64,000 bases of DNA from JABDIP01 sp965227455 (lineage in GTDB: Bacteria; Pseudomonadota; Alphaproteobacteria; DSM-16000; Inquilinaceae): contig OZ245752.1 in the NCBI GenBank assembly GCA_965227455.1, positions 1,984,001-2,048,000 of the forward strand, in the 5' to 3' direction. The notes beneath the pieces are model-generated. The model worked only from the letters and a program-made list of their open reading frames with translations. It did not search any database and was not told where the DNA came from. Made by a program: the position numbers and the translations under genes. Of the stretch, positions 40,728-49,370 are shown one piece after another; position 1 is the stretch's first letter; each line of letters opens with the position of its first letter.

Positions 40728-42281
40728 TCAGAGTTGCACCTTCTCGATCTCGCCGACCCAATGGCCGGCGTCCAGTTCACCTTTGGCGAAGGCCGCGACC
40801 ACGTCGAACACCGCGTCGGAGAAGCCTCCGACATTCAGGATGTCGCCGCGGTCCGGCGCCTGCGCCGTTCCATAGGGCTGCAGGTCGATACAGACCAGCT
40901 TGGCCTGCGGGTTGCGGGCCTTCAGCTCAGCCCATTCCCGCATGGTGCCGGTGTCCTGATGGCGGACCGCGTCCACCCAGGACTGGTTGTCCGACACCAG
41001 CACGACCATATCGACCGGCGCCTGCTCCCGGTTCAGCATCGCCAGCGGCGCCGAGCAATCGGTGCCGCCGCCGCCGAGCGCCGCCAGCTTGGCGGCGTTC
41101 TTCGGCACCTTGGCATGCGGGTCGAGGTCGACCGGCACGACACGGTGCTCGAACGGCATCACCCGGGCTTTCGGGTTCCGGCGCAGCACCGAAGCGGTCA
41201 GCAAGGCCGCCACATCGATGCACCGCACCTCCGAAGAGGCACCCCGCCGGTAGCCGGTCACCGGCCACATCATCGAACCGGACACGTCCGGACAGACGAC
41301 GACCGAGCCCTTGACCGCCGGCACGTTGCGGATGGCGATCTCCATCGCCCGCCCCAACGCCTTGCGGATCTCGTCCGGCACCCGCTCATCGACATTGGCG
41401 TAGGCCGTCATGAGCTGGTAGGGGAACACCCGTGCCCGGGCGATCTCCTTGGCATCGGACAGCCGCTCGGCAATCTGCCGGGTGACCGCCTTCTGCTCGA
41501 ACACGCCGTGCCGGGCGAAGGTGTTCAGGTTCATGCGAACCATCTGCCAACCGCCCGTCTTGGCGATCCGGGTCCAGCGCTTCCGATCCAACGGCAGCGC
41601 GGTCAGCATCTGGAACGGCACGTCCGGAACCGGCCCGGTCTCGGTCTGCTTGAACCGCAGGTAGTCCTGCAGGGCCTGCGGCAGCAGTCCCACATCGCAG
41701 GGCTTGCCCAGGATCCAGGCGAACAGTGCCTCGCGCCGGGCGTCCTTCGGCCGCGGATGGACCATCTTGATCACATCCGCCAGCGACGGCGCCTGGCCGA
41801 TCGATGCCCGCAGCATCTGCACGTCCGAGGCCGAGTTCAGCCATTCGGCCACCAGCAGCTTCGGCCGCGATCCCAGCGACTTACGCCCCACCGCGCCGGA
41901 TCGCATGATCTGCACGAAATTGCGCAGCATGCGGCCGTTGTCGATGACCCGGGCGAAGACCGCCGGCAGGTATTTCGGGCCGACCATGGAGAGGCAGGCC
42001 GCCAGCAGGGCCGGCATGTCCTTCATGTGGCCGCGCTCGCGGCAATAGATCGCGGTCTTGGCGATGAAGGCCGGCTCGACCTCGCGAGTCAGAGCCAGCA
42101 CCACATCCAACTGCTCCCGCGCTTCGGCGTAGAAGGTCCCGTTTAGACACCCGGTGACCGCGAGCTGCGCCAGAGCATGGCGCGGGCCGTAGCCATAAGC
42201 CGGAGCCCCTTCGAGGTTCCGGCTATCGGGCCGCGGGAGCAGTTTGCCTACCGTCGGCGCAAACACGGATTTGTTTGCCAT
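40728..42281 (-). CDS. rsr: Ro60/TROVE domain RNA-binding protein (Rsr)
   Basis: A 517-residue orthologue of Ro60. The TROVE domain of HEAT-like helices covers about residues 1-330 (segments such as YCRERGHMKDMPALLAACLS and RMLRNFVQIMRSG), forming a ring that binds misfolded RNA ends inside and a Y RNA outside. The C-terminal vWA domain has a metal-ion site: DVSGSM near residue 341, the Thr in GGGTDCSAPL and the Asp in VLVSDNQSW. ATG 42281 is used. Two Y RNAs follow immediately, and transcription is from a sigma-54 promoter. Confidence 0.95.
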   Translation of the reverse strand: MANKSVFAPTVGKLLPRPDSRNLEGAPAYGYGPRHALAQLAVTGCLNGTFYAEAREQLDVVLALTREVEPAFIAKTAIYCRERGHMKDMPALLAACLSMVGPKYLPAVFARVIDNGRMLRNFVQIMRSGAVGRKSLGSRPKLLVAEWLNSASDVQMLRASIGQAPSLADVIKMVHPRPKDARREALFAWILGKPCDVGLLPQALQDYLRFKQTETGPVPDVPFQMLTALPLDRKRWTRIAKTGGWQMVRMNLNTFARHGVFEQKAVTRQIAERLSDAKEIARARVFPYQLMTAYANVDERVPDEIRKALGRAMEIAIRNVPAVKGSVVVCPDVSGSMMWPVTGYRRGASSEVRCIDVAALLTASVLRRNPKARVMPFEHRVVPVDLDPHAKVPKNAAKLAALGGGGTDCSAPLAMLNREQAPVDMVVLVSDNQSWVDAVRHQDTGTMREWAELKARNPQAKLVCIDLQPYGTAQAPDRGDILNVGGFSDAVFDVVAAFAKGELDAGHWVGEIEKVQL

Positions 42282-42315
42282 CGTTTCTTTTCCCTTCTGC
42301 TTCGCCCTCCTTATC

Positions 42316-42330
42316 GCAACGGGTGTGCCA
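42316..42330 (-). promoter_or_regulatory. Sigma-54 promoter of the rsr-Y RNA-rtcBA operon
   Basis: TGGCAC (42330-42325), a 5-nt spacer and TTGC (42319-42316) match the -24/-12 consensus with the correct GG-GC spacing. Transcription would begin near 42304, about 23 nt before the rsr ATG. RtcR, encoded divergently, is the expected activator. An imperfect dyad at 42359-42379 (TCAAT...ATTGA) is one possible activator site. Confidence 0.85.
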
Positions 42331-42486
42331 GTTCCGGCCGGAATTCGATCAAGCCCGCTCAATCACTTGAATTCATTGATAGATCGGCAGAAAATTCATC
42401 CCACGACACGGGATTCAGTATCCTAGGATTTCGCGATTTCTTATCTTGTGATATATGAATTTATCGAAACTGATCGCCAATGAGAG

Positions 42487-44082
42487 ATGCCCCAGGTCGT
42501 CATCGGATTGCTCGGCACCGTCATGGATGCGCCCAGGGGGCCGGAGCGCTGGCAGAAATGGCGGCCGACGGTCAGCCTGTTCCAGCACGAGGATTTGCTG
42601 CTGGACCGGCTCGACCTGATCCATGACGGCCGCCATGACACCCTGGTGGAGCGGGTCTTCGAGGATGTCCGGTCGATCTCACCGGAAACCGCCGTGGTCG
42701 GCCACGAGATGCCGCTGAAGAACGCCTGGGACTTCCAGGAGGTCTACGGCGCCCTGCACGGCTTCGCGCTGGACTACCCGTTCGACCCGGATGCCGAGGA
42801 TTACCTGATCCACATCACCACCGGCACCCATGTGGCGCAGATCTGCATGTTTCTGTTGACCGAGGCGCGCTACCTGCCGGGCCGGCTGCTGCAGGCCTCC
42901 CCGCCCCGGCGGCACCGGGCGCACGAGCCTGGCCAGTACACGATCATCGATCTCGATCTGTCGAAATACGACCGCATCGCCACCCGCTTCGATGCCGAGC
43001 AGGTTGCCGCGACCTCGTTCCTCAAGTCCGGCATTCCGACCCGCAACGCCGCCTTCAACCGGATGATCGACCAGATCGAGCAGGTCGCCATCCGCACCCG
43101 GGCGCCGGTGCTGCTGATGGGGCCGACCGGGGCCGGCAAGTCGCAGCTGGCCCGGCGCATCCATGAGCTCAAGAAGGCCCGCCACCAGGTGACCGGCGCC
43201 TTCATCGAGGTGAACTGCGCCACCCTGCGCGGCGACGGCGCCATGTCGGCGCTGTTCGGGCATCGCAAGGGCGCCTTCACCGGCGCGCTCACCGATCGCG
43301 ACGGTCTGCTGCGGGCCGCCGATGGCGGCATCCTGTTCCTGGATGAGATCGGCGAGCTGGGGTCGGACGAGCAGGCGATGATCCTGCGCGCCATCGAGGA
43401 GAAGCTGTTCCTGCCGGTCGGCTCGGACCGCGAGGTGGCGAGCGACTTCCAGCTCATCGCCGGCACCAACCAGGATCTGCCCGAACGGGTCCGCGACGGA
43501 CTGTTCCGGGAGGATCTGCTGGCCCGGCTGAACCTGTGGACCTATCGGCTGCCCGGGCTGAAGGACCGCCGCGAGGATATCGAGCCCAACATCGATTACG
43601 AGTTGGCGCGCTTCGCCGAGGAGAACCGCAGCCGCGCCACCTTCAACAAGGAGGCGCGGCAGAAATACCTCGCCTTCGCCACCGCGCCGGATTCGCTCTG
43701 GAGCGCCAATTTCCGCGACCTGGGCGCATCGATCACCCGCATGGCGACCCTGGCCGCCGGCGGGCGCATCACCGAGGCCGAGGTCGGCGACGAGATCGCG
43801 CGGCTGAAACGGACCTGGATGCCGATCGGCGAACCCGACGGCACCGCCGAGCTCGCCGGCCTGATGGCGTCGGACGCCCTGGAGCGGATCGATCCGTTCG
43901 ATCGCGTCCAGCTTGCCGAAGTGGTCCGGGTCTGCCGGCAGTCACGCTCGCTGAGCGCGGCCGGCCGCACCCTCTTCGCCGCGTCACGGGCGCGCAAGAC
44001 CAGCGCCAATGACGCCGACCGCCTGCGAAAGTACCTGGCGCGGTTCGATCTGGACTGGGGAAGGATCGCGGACGGGGGCTGA
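42487..44082 (+). CDS. rtcR: Sigma-54-dependent RNA-repair activator RtcR
   Basis: A 531-residue bacterial enhancer-binding protein. Residues 1-180 form the RtcR sensor, a CARF-like Rossmann domain (VIGLLGTVMDAPRG; HITTGTHVAQICMFLLTEARY) that responds to RNA damage products. Residues about 185-420 form the AAA+ domain with GPTGAGKS, the sigma-54 contact loop GAFTGA, ILFLDEIGEL and the arginine-finger region. The C-terminal part holds a helix-turn-helix (LSAAGRTLFAASRARK). It faces the rsr operon across a 205-bp AT-rich gap. Confidence 0.96.
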   Translation: MPQVVIGLLGTVMDAPRGPERWQKWRPTVSLFQHEDLLLDRLDLIHDGRHDTLVERVFEDVRSISPETAVVGHEMPLKNAWDFQEVYGALHGFALDYPFDPDAEDYLIHITTGTHVAQICMFLLTEARYLPGRLLQASPPRRHRAHEPGQYTIIDLDLSKYDRIATRFDAEQVAATSFLKSGIPTRNAAFNRMIDQIEQVAIRTRAPVLLMGPTGAGKSQLARRIHELKKARHQVTGAFIEVNCATLRGDGAMSALFGHRKGAFTGALTDRDGLLRAADGGILFLDEIGELGSDEQAMILRAIEEKLFLPVGSDREVASDFQLIAGTNQDLPERVRDGLFREDLLARLNLWTYRLPGLKDRREDIEPNIDYELARFAEENRSRATFNKEARQKYLAFATAPDSLWSANFRDLGASITRMATLAAGGRITEAEVGDEIARLKRTWMPIGEPDGTAELAGLMASDALERIDPFDRVQLAEVVRVCRQSRSLSAAGRTLFAASRARKTSANDADRLRKYLARFDLDWGRIADGG

Positions 44083-44100
44083 GCCCCGACCGCCCGGCGG

Positions 44101-44733
44101 TCAGCCGAAGATCAGCCCCTCGATATTCTCGATCAGGAAGGCGGCACCGATGCCGGCGGCGACGGCGCCGGCCAGGCGGGGTTGGATGGCCTCCGCCGTG
44201 CTGGCGTTCCAGACGGTGCGGGCGAGCCACATGGCGGCGCAGGCGATGCCGTACTGGATGACCGCGAACCCGCCGAGATAGGCCAGCAGCGGCGTGGTCT
44301 CCGCCCCGATGATCGCCTCGCCATAGGCCCAGCCATGGAACAGGCCGGCGACGGCGAAGATTGCGGCATAGGCGAGGCCGGGGACCTTGCGGCCCGACAG
44401 CACCAGGGCGCCGACCAGCACCACCGAGCCGGTGACGACGAATTCGACGAACGGAAGGGCAATGCCGCCATAGGTCAGCAGACAGCCGGCGATGGTGGCG
44501 GCGACGAAGGCGAGCGGCGTTGCGAATCGGCGCGGCGTGAAGGCGGCCGCGAGGCCGACGGCGATCACGAAGGCCAGATGGTCGACGCCGATGATCGGAT
44601 GGCCGAAGCCCGACAGCAGGCCATGCCAGAAGGTTTCGGGCGTGCCCCCGCCCATCGGGTGGTGGGCCAGGGCCGGCGTGGCCGCAAGCAGCGTCACCAG
44701 GGACAGTCCGATGGTTTTTGTGAAGCGTTTCAT
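44101..44733 (-). CDS. hupE: HupE/UreJ family nickel/cobalt transporter
   Basis: A 210-residue membrane protein with a signal-like N-terminal helix ending ALAHHP, so that a histidine-rich start (AHHPMGGG) faces the periplasm, followed by six further helices. The motif HPIIGVDHLAFVIAVG near residue 45 is the HupE/UreJ signature for Ni2+ or Co2+ binding; FHGWAYGE near residue 132 is the second conserved His site. A cobalamin riboswitch upstream implies that this one imports cobalt for B12. Convergent with rtcR. Confidence 0.92.
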   Translation of the reverse strand: MKRFTKTIGLSLVTLLAATPALAHHPMGGGTPETFWHGLLSGFGHPIIGVDHLAFVIAVGLAAAFTPRRFATPLAFVAATIAGCLLTYGGIALPFVEFVVTGSVVLVGALVLSGRKVPGLAYAAIFAVAGLFHGWAYGEAIIGAETTPLLAYLGGFAVIQYGIACAAMWLARTVWNASTAEAIQPRLAGAVAAGIGAAFLIENIEGLIFG

Positions 44734-44782
44734 GATGGTCTCCCCGCCGTCTCACCCGACGGCTCAAGCAGGTTGCAGCGAC

Positions 44783-44968
44783 GGTGGCAGGTCTCCTGGC
44801 TTGCGGGTCGCCGGCTCGGTTCCAGCCTTCCCGGGAGCCGAGGCTCCCAGTGGCTTTAGCGCGGAACCGCCTCGCCGCTCACAGTTGCGGGGGCAGCCAC
44901 GGAATTGGCCCTCACGGGCCGCACCATGTTCCCTTTTCAGCCGCGGACACGGAAAGCGCCGCGACAAC
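44783..44968 (-). ncRNA. Cobalamin (AdoCbl-type) riboswitch
   Basis: The minus-strand leader of hupE contains the usual parts in order: a GGTGCGG-like purine segment, GCCCCCGCAACTGTGA, the B12-box-like AAGCCACTGGGAG, and the closing AAGCCAGGAGACCTGCC. It ends about 50 nt before the hupE start, so B12 should repress hupE. The rest of the gap, 44969-45149, holds only the leader of the plus-strand orphan gene. Confidence 0.95.
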
Positions 44969-45149
44969 CACCGGACTCAGCAATAGACCGAACCGGCCGG
45001 CCGTGTCCATCCATCGAATCGCGGCCCTAAACGCGGCAGCGGTCTTCGGGAAAACGAGTCATCGACCCGCATGGCGAGTGGCGTTTTCGAATTCTCAACC
45101 AGTCCGCACCGATAACGGGCCTCCCCCTGCCAACCGTCCGGAGGCTCAG

Positions 45150-47915
45150 ATGGGCCGCGCAATCGTCCTAGGTCTTTCGGGGCTCCTGATCCTGGCCACT
45201 GCGGCTGGCGGCTATTTCTATCTGACCCTGGTCAGGCCATTGGACCCGCAGCCGATCCCGCAATCCGTGCTGGCGGCCGAAGAGGCGATCGCGGCGCCAG
45301 GCCTGTTCCTTCTCGGCTATTTCGATGCCGCTTATGCGGTGCGCGCCGAACAGGCATTCTTCGGCCCGGATGATGCCGGGGCTCTGCCCGCACCGTTGTC
45401 GGACGACATCGCACTTGTTCACAACCTCCATGCGGCGGGCCTCCGCCCGCGGGAGTCCCTGCACCACGTACTTTACGGATTCGGCGCCATGGGCGAGGAG
45501 ATCGGCTCGGTGGCCATCCTGCTGGGCCAATTCCAGGCGGAGCCGGTGATCGCGGCCATTGAGCGGAGCTTCGATGTCGGGCGCGAGACCGTCGGAACCC
45601 ATCATGTCCTGCGCGTCACGATCCTGGACCCGGACACCTGCGGCACCCGAACCGTCTATGCGCAGGTGGCGGACAACCGGGTGGTTCTCACCGACAGTCC
45701 GGGTGTATTGCCCACGGTCCTGAACCGGTTGGAAACCGCACGGCCGGCAGAGCTGGACCTCACCGACTGGCGCGCCGCCCGCGCCGGAACGGTTGCCAGC
45801 CTGGGATTGATCGTGCCGCCGCTCGAGGCTGCGGACGCCGCGGCCGAAGAGCCGTTCGCCAGGGCCGTTGTCGGCTCCGTTCCGGAAGACGCCTTGCCGG
45901 TGCGCCAGGCCTATGCCGGACTCCGGCTGAGCGCCATTCCACCGACCGTCGGGCTGTCGGGATGGATCGAGGCGCAGGAGCGGGACTGGCCGCTGGAAGC
46001 ACGATCCACCTGGCAGCAATGGCGTACCGACCTTGCCGACGGCGTCGGAGACAGCATTCCCACGCTGCTGACACTGTTCGACCGGCTGGACATTGCGGCC
46101 GACGGCAGGCGGCTGCAGTTCGCACTCGATTTCGATGAGACCATGGGCCGCGAGATGCGCGGGGCTTTCTCCGAGGCCGTCGATCTGGCGCTTTCCGGGA
46201 TCGGCTTCACGTCAAGAGATGGCGCGCCCCTCGGCGACCAGATGGAAGAAGAGACGATACCGGCCGACGAGGTGCCCACGGCCTCGGCAATGCCGGGACA
46301 TGACCAGCTGGCGGCCTTTGCCGGTGACGATGGCGGCATTCACTGGGAGGCCGAAAGCGGTCCGTTCGGCCTTCGCATCAAGGGCCTGCGCCTCAATGCC
46401 GAGGATGCCTCTGTCGTGGAGATTGAGGTGGAGGCGGTGAGCAGCGACATTCCCGAGGTCCTGCTGTATGCCGACGCATGGCGTAGAGACGACGTCCGGG
46501 CAGAGCTCGTCGTGACCGGCGTGCTGGACGGAAATGGCCGCAACCTGCTGCGCGACGAGCCCTGCGGCCCGGACCGCAACGCGCTCGCAGCGGCCCTGGA
46601 GGGCCAACCCCGCTCGCACCTCGTCGACGACGAATGGGTCGAGACTTCGTATCTGAGCGGAAGCAAGGCGGTGCGGCTCACGCCCGGCGCGCGCCTGGAG
46701 GACGTTGCATCGCTTCAGGGCCATGTCCGCCTGACGCTGCCCACCGGCATAGCAAGCCGCCGCATCACCCTGCCGGCGGCCGGCGAGATCTTCGAGACCG
46801 ATGGGCTGAGGATGCGGTTCCACGAAAGCGCCCCCGGCGAGCTTGCCTATGTCGTCAGCGGCGACAGCAGCCGCCTGCTGGAGGTCCGCGCGCTCAACAG
46901 CTCCGGCGACTACCTCGCCGACGGCTCCAGCGGTGTTCAGATTTCATTCAGCGGGGGTTCGGGGCTCTTGAGCGACCTGGGGTCCCGGCGTGAGGAGAAG
47001 GCGTTCAGGGGCGAAGCCGCCGAGGTCGAACTGTTGATCGCTGCCGGGATGGATGTGCGCGACTACGCCTTCACGCTCGAGACCATCGTTCCGCCGCGCC
47101 CCGAGCGGAATTTCTTCGGACCCGACACCGAACCCCGCTGGGTGCAAGCCATGCCGCGATCCACATTCGACCGGCTGACCGCGGCAGAATTGGAGGGCGA
47201 GATCTGCAAGGGCGAGGACCCTGGACGCCGGGTTGGGCCATTCCGGCTCTGCATTGGCTATCTCAGTGTCTGGAGTGATGAGTTTCACGGTGGGATCGGA
47301 CTCCGCGCGCCGATCAGCGAATGGTTCGAGACCACGCATTCGGCCGTCGAGCTGGTGATCGAGTCGATTCTCGTCCGCGAGGACGGGGAGCGGACGCCCA
47401 GGGCATTGGCCACCGACGGCCTGCGCAACCGCCTCTATTTCGCGAATCTGAGCCGGTTCGGGGAGCCCGACCTGCAGGCATGGCAATCCTTGTCGGGCGC
47501 GCTCGCCGCGTCCGAGGATCCAGGCGACGGTACGGCGATCGGGATTCGAGGACGGCTCAGCCTGCGCATGCCGAAGGCGCTGCGGGAACCACTTGCGCTC
47601 GACGTCATTTCGCTCGGATCCGAGGCCGGCACGGCGGACGGTCTGCGCCTGCAGGTGACCGGATTCGAGTTCGACCATGCCACCAGCGTCACCGTCGATC
47701 TCCGCGGACCGCGAACGAGCATTGCGGAGATCATCGAGCGCGACGCTGGCGGTATGGTGCTCGGCACCACCGATGCGGACTTTGAAGCCGTCGAACAGCC
47801 CGAGTCCTGGACGCTGACGGTCGATATCTCCGATCGGACGGCGACGCTGGATTTCATCCTGGCCACGGAACATCACCGCCAGGACTATCCCTTCGAGCTG
47901 GCGATCCCCGAATAG
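45150..47915 (+). CDS. Large uncharacterised periplasmic protein with N-terminal anchor
   Basis: A 921-residue protein with a single N-terminal membrane helix (about residues 5-26) and a long extracytoplasmic region. The latter appears as several beta-rich modules, including a C-terminal pair of related segments (around VVEIEVEAVSSDIP, SVTVDLRGPRTSIAE and TLDFILATEHH). Cys is rare. No enzymatic motif is evident and I do not recognise the family. ATG 45150 with a GGAGG site is clearly the start; the open frame back to 44784 runs through the riboswitch. It is monocistronic by spacing. Confidence 0.75.
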   Translation: MGRAIVLGLSGLLILATAAGGYFYLTLVRPLDPQPIPQSVLAAEEAIAAPGLFLLGYFDAAYAVRAEQAFFGPDDAGALPAPLSDDIALVHNLHAAGLRPRESLHHVLYGFGAMGEEIGSVAILLGQFQAEPVIAAIERSFDVGRETVGTHHVLRVTILDPDTCGTRTVYAQVADNRVVLTDSPGVLPTVLNRLETARPAELDLTDWRAARAGTVASLGLIVPPLEAADAAAEEPFARAVVGSVPEDALPVRQAYAGLRLSAIPPTVGLSGWIEAQERDWPLEARSTWQQWRTDLADGVGDSIPTLLTLFDRLDIAADGRRLQFALDFDETMGREMRGAFSEAVDLALSGIGFTSRDGAPLGDQMEEETIPADEVPTASAMPGHDQLAAFAGDDGGIHWEAESGPFGLRIKGLRLNAEDASVVEIEVEAVSSDIPEVLLYADAWRRDDVRAELVVTGVLDGNGRNLLRDEPCGPDRNALAAALEGQPRSHLVDDEWVETSYLSGSKAVRLTPGARLEDVASLQGHVRLTLPTGIASRRITLPAAGEIFETDGLRMRFHESAPGELAYVVSGDSSRLLEVRALNSSGDYLADGSSGVQISFSGGSGLLSDLGSRREEKAFRGEAAEVELLIAAGMDVRDYAFTLETIVPPRPERNFFGPDTEPRWVQAMPRSTFDRLTAAELEGEICKGEDPGRRVGPFRLCIGYLSVWSDEFHGGIGLRAPISEWFETTHSAVELVIESILVREDGERTPRALATDGLRNRLYFANLSRFGEPDLQAWQSLSGALAASEDPGDGTAIGIRGRLSLRMPKALREPLALDVISLGSEAGTADGLRLQVTGFEFDHATSVTVDLRGPRTSIAEIIERDAGGMVLGTTDADFEAVEQPESWTLTVDISDRTATLDFILATEHHRQDYPFELAIPE

Positions 47916-48078
47916 GGCCGCGTCGGCGCGCCAAGACCCGATCGCACCGGCCGGCCATGGACACAGGGTCCGGCGATCTGCTGACACATACTGACACGGG
48001 GCTGGGATAGGCTCATTGCGGTCGGCGCATGTCGCCGTCAAAGTGCGCCCGGTTCATTCTCCCAAGGTCAGTCATCCG

Positions 48079-49293
48079 ATGCCGACCGAAACCCTCAGCG
48101 TCGACCAGGCGCGCCGCATCGCCCTCGCCGCGCAAGGCTTTGCCAGGCCGAAATCCGCCGAGACGTCGAACTGGCGGCGCATCGGCCAGGCGGTCGACAC
48201 CATGGGCCTGCTGCAGATCGATTCGGTGAACGTGCTGATCCGCTCCCATTACATGCCGGTCTTCTCGCGCATCGGGCCGTACGACCGGGCCTCGCTCGAC
48301 CGCCGCGCCTGGAAGAGGCGCGACCGGGCGCTGTTCGAATACTGGGCCCATGAGGCCTCGCTGCTGCCGCTGGAGATGCACCCGCTGCTTCGCTGGCGCA
48401 TGGAGGGCGCGGCTCGGTTCGAGGAGATCTATGGCGGGCTGGCGAAATTCGCGCGGGAGCAAAAGTCCTATATCGCCGAGGTGCTGAACGAGGTCCGGCA
48501 GCGCGGCCCGGTCTCGGCCCGCGAATTGAGCGAACCCGGCGAACGCACCGGCCCCTGGTGGGGCTGGCATGACGGCAAGATCGCGCTGGAATTCCTGTTC
48601 TGGGCCGGCGAGGTCACCACCGCCACCCGGCGCGGTTTCGAACGGGTCTACGACCTGCCGGAGCGGGTCATTCCGTCTGACATCCAGGCCCTGCCGACCC
48701 CATCGAAGGCCGATGCACAGCGCGAGCTGGTGCGGCGGTCCATCCGGGCCATGGGCATCGCCACCGCGGCTGATCTGCGTGACTATTTCCGCCTGACCCT
48801 GGCCGGGTCCAAGCAGGCCATCGCCGAGCTGGTCGAGGAGGGCGCGCTGGTGCCGGCTTCGGTGGAGGGTTGGCGGCAGGAGGCCTTCCTGGACCCGGAG
48901 GCGGTCTGGCCGACACGGGGCAGCGGCACCGCCCTGCTCTCCCCCTTCGACCCGCTGGTCTGGGAGCGTTCGCGCACCGAGCGGCTATTCAAGTTCCGCT
49001 ATCGCATCGAGATCTATGTGCCTGCGGAAAAACGGCAATTCGGATACTACGTGCTGCCGTTCCTGTATCGCGGACGGCTGGTGGCGCGGGTCGACCTGAA
49101 GGCCGACCGCCAGGCGAAGGTGCTTCGGGTGCTGGCGGCCCATGGCGAAGGCCGGCGCTGCACCGGCGCGGCAACAGAAGCGCTGGCGGCGGAGCTGGAA
49201 TCGCTCGCTGAATGGCTCGGCCTGGACGGCGTCGCGGTCGGAGAGCGCGGCGATCTCTGCGGCCGGGTGACCGAGTGCCTGGTGGCCGCGTAG
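48079..49293 (+). CDS. YcaQ/AlkZ-like (HTH_42) DNA glycosylase
   Basis: A 404-residue winged-helix protein of the HTH_42 superfamily, whose members excise crosslinked or bulky alkylated bases. The catalytic QxD motif is present as LQIDSVNVL near residue 51, followed by RSHYMPVFSRIG, the EYWAHEASLLP segment with the conserved His, and a C-terminal LLSPFDPLVWERSRTERLF region. The QID (not QxQ) motif points to the YcaQ group acting on interstrand crosslinks rather than AlkZ proper. ATG 48079 gives the normal start. Confidence 0.85.
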   Translation: MPTETLSVDQARRIALAAQGFARPKSAETSNWRRIGQAVDTMGLLQIDSVNVLIRSHYMPVFSRIGPYDRASLDRRAWKRRDRALFEYWAHEASLLPLEMHPLLRWRMEGAARFEEIYGGLAKFAREQKSYIAEVLNEVRQRGPVSARELSEPGERTGPWWGWHDGKIALEFLFWAGEVTTATRRGFERVYDLPERVIPSDIQALPTPSKADAQRELVRRSIRAMGIATAADLRDYFRLTLAGSKQAIAELVEEGALVPASVEGWRQEAFLDPEAVWPTRGSGTALLSPFDPLVWERSRTERLFKFRYRIEIYVPAEKRQFGYYVLPFLYRGRLVARVDLKADRQAKVLRVLAAHGEGRRCTGAATEALAAELESLAEWLGLDGVAVGERGDLCGRVTECLVAA

Positions 49294-49370
49294 GCCGCCG
49301 GCAACTCCGCAAGATTTGTCAAATCGGTTCGTGCTGGAGTTGCGCCGCGACGTGAAGGGGCGAAGCGACG

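Noticed and set aside
42487..43030. CRISPR association of the CARF domain in RtcR
   Set aside because: No repeat-spacer array or Cas gene is in the window; CARF-like domains in RtcR are part of RNA-repair regulation.
44784..45149. N-terminal extension of the large orphan protein to 44784
   Set aside because: The open frame runs through the antisense of the cobalamin riboswitch and lacks a start signal; ATG 45150 has a good ribosome-binding site and directly begins a membrane anchor.
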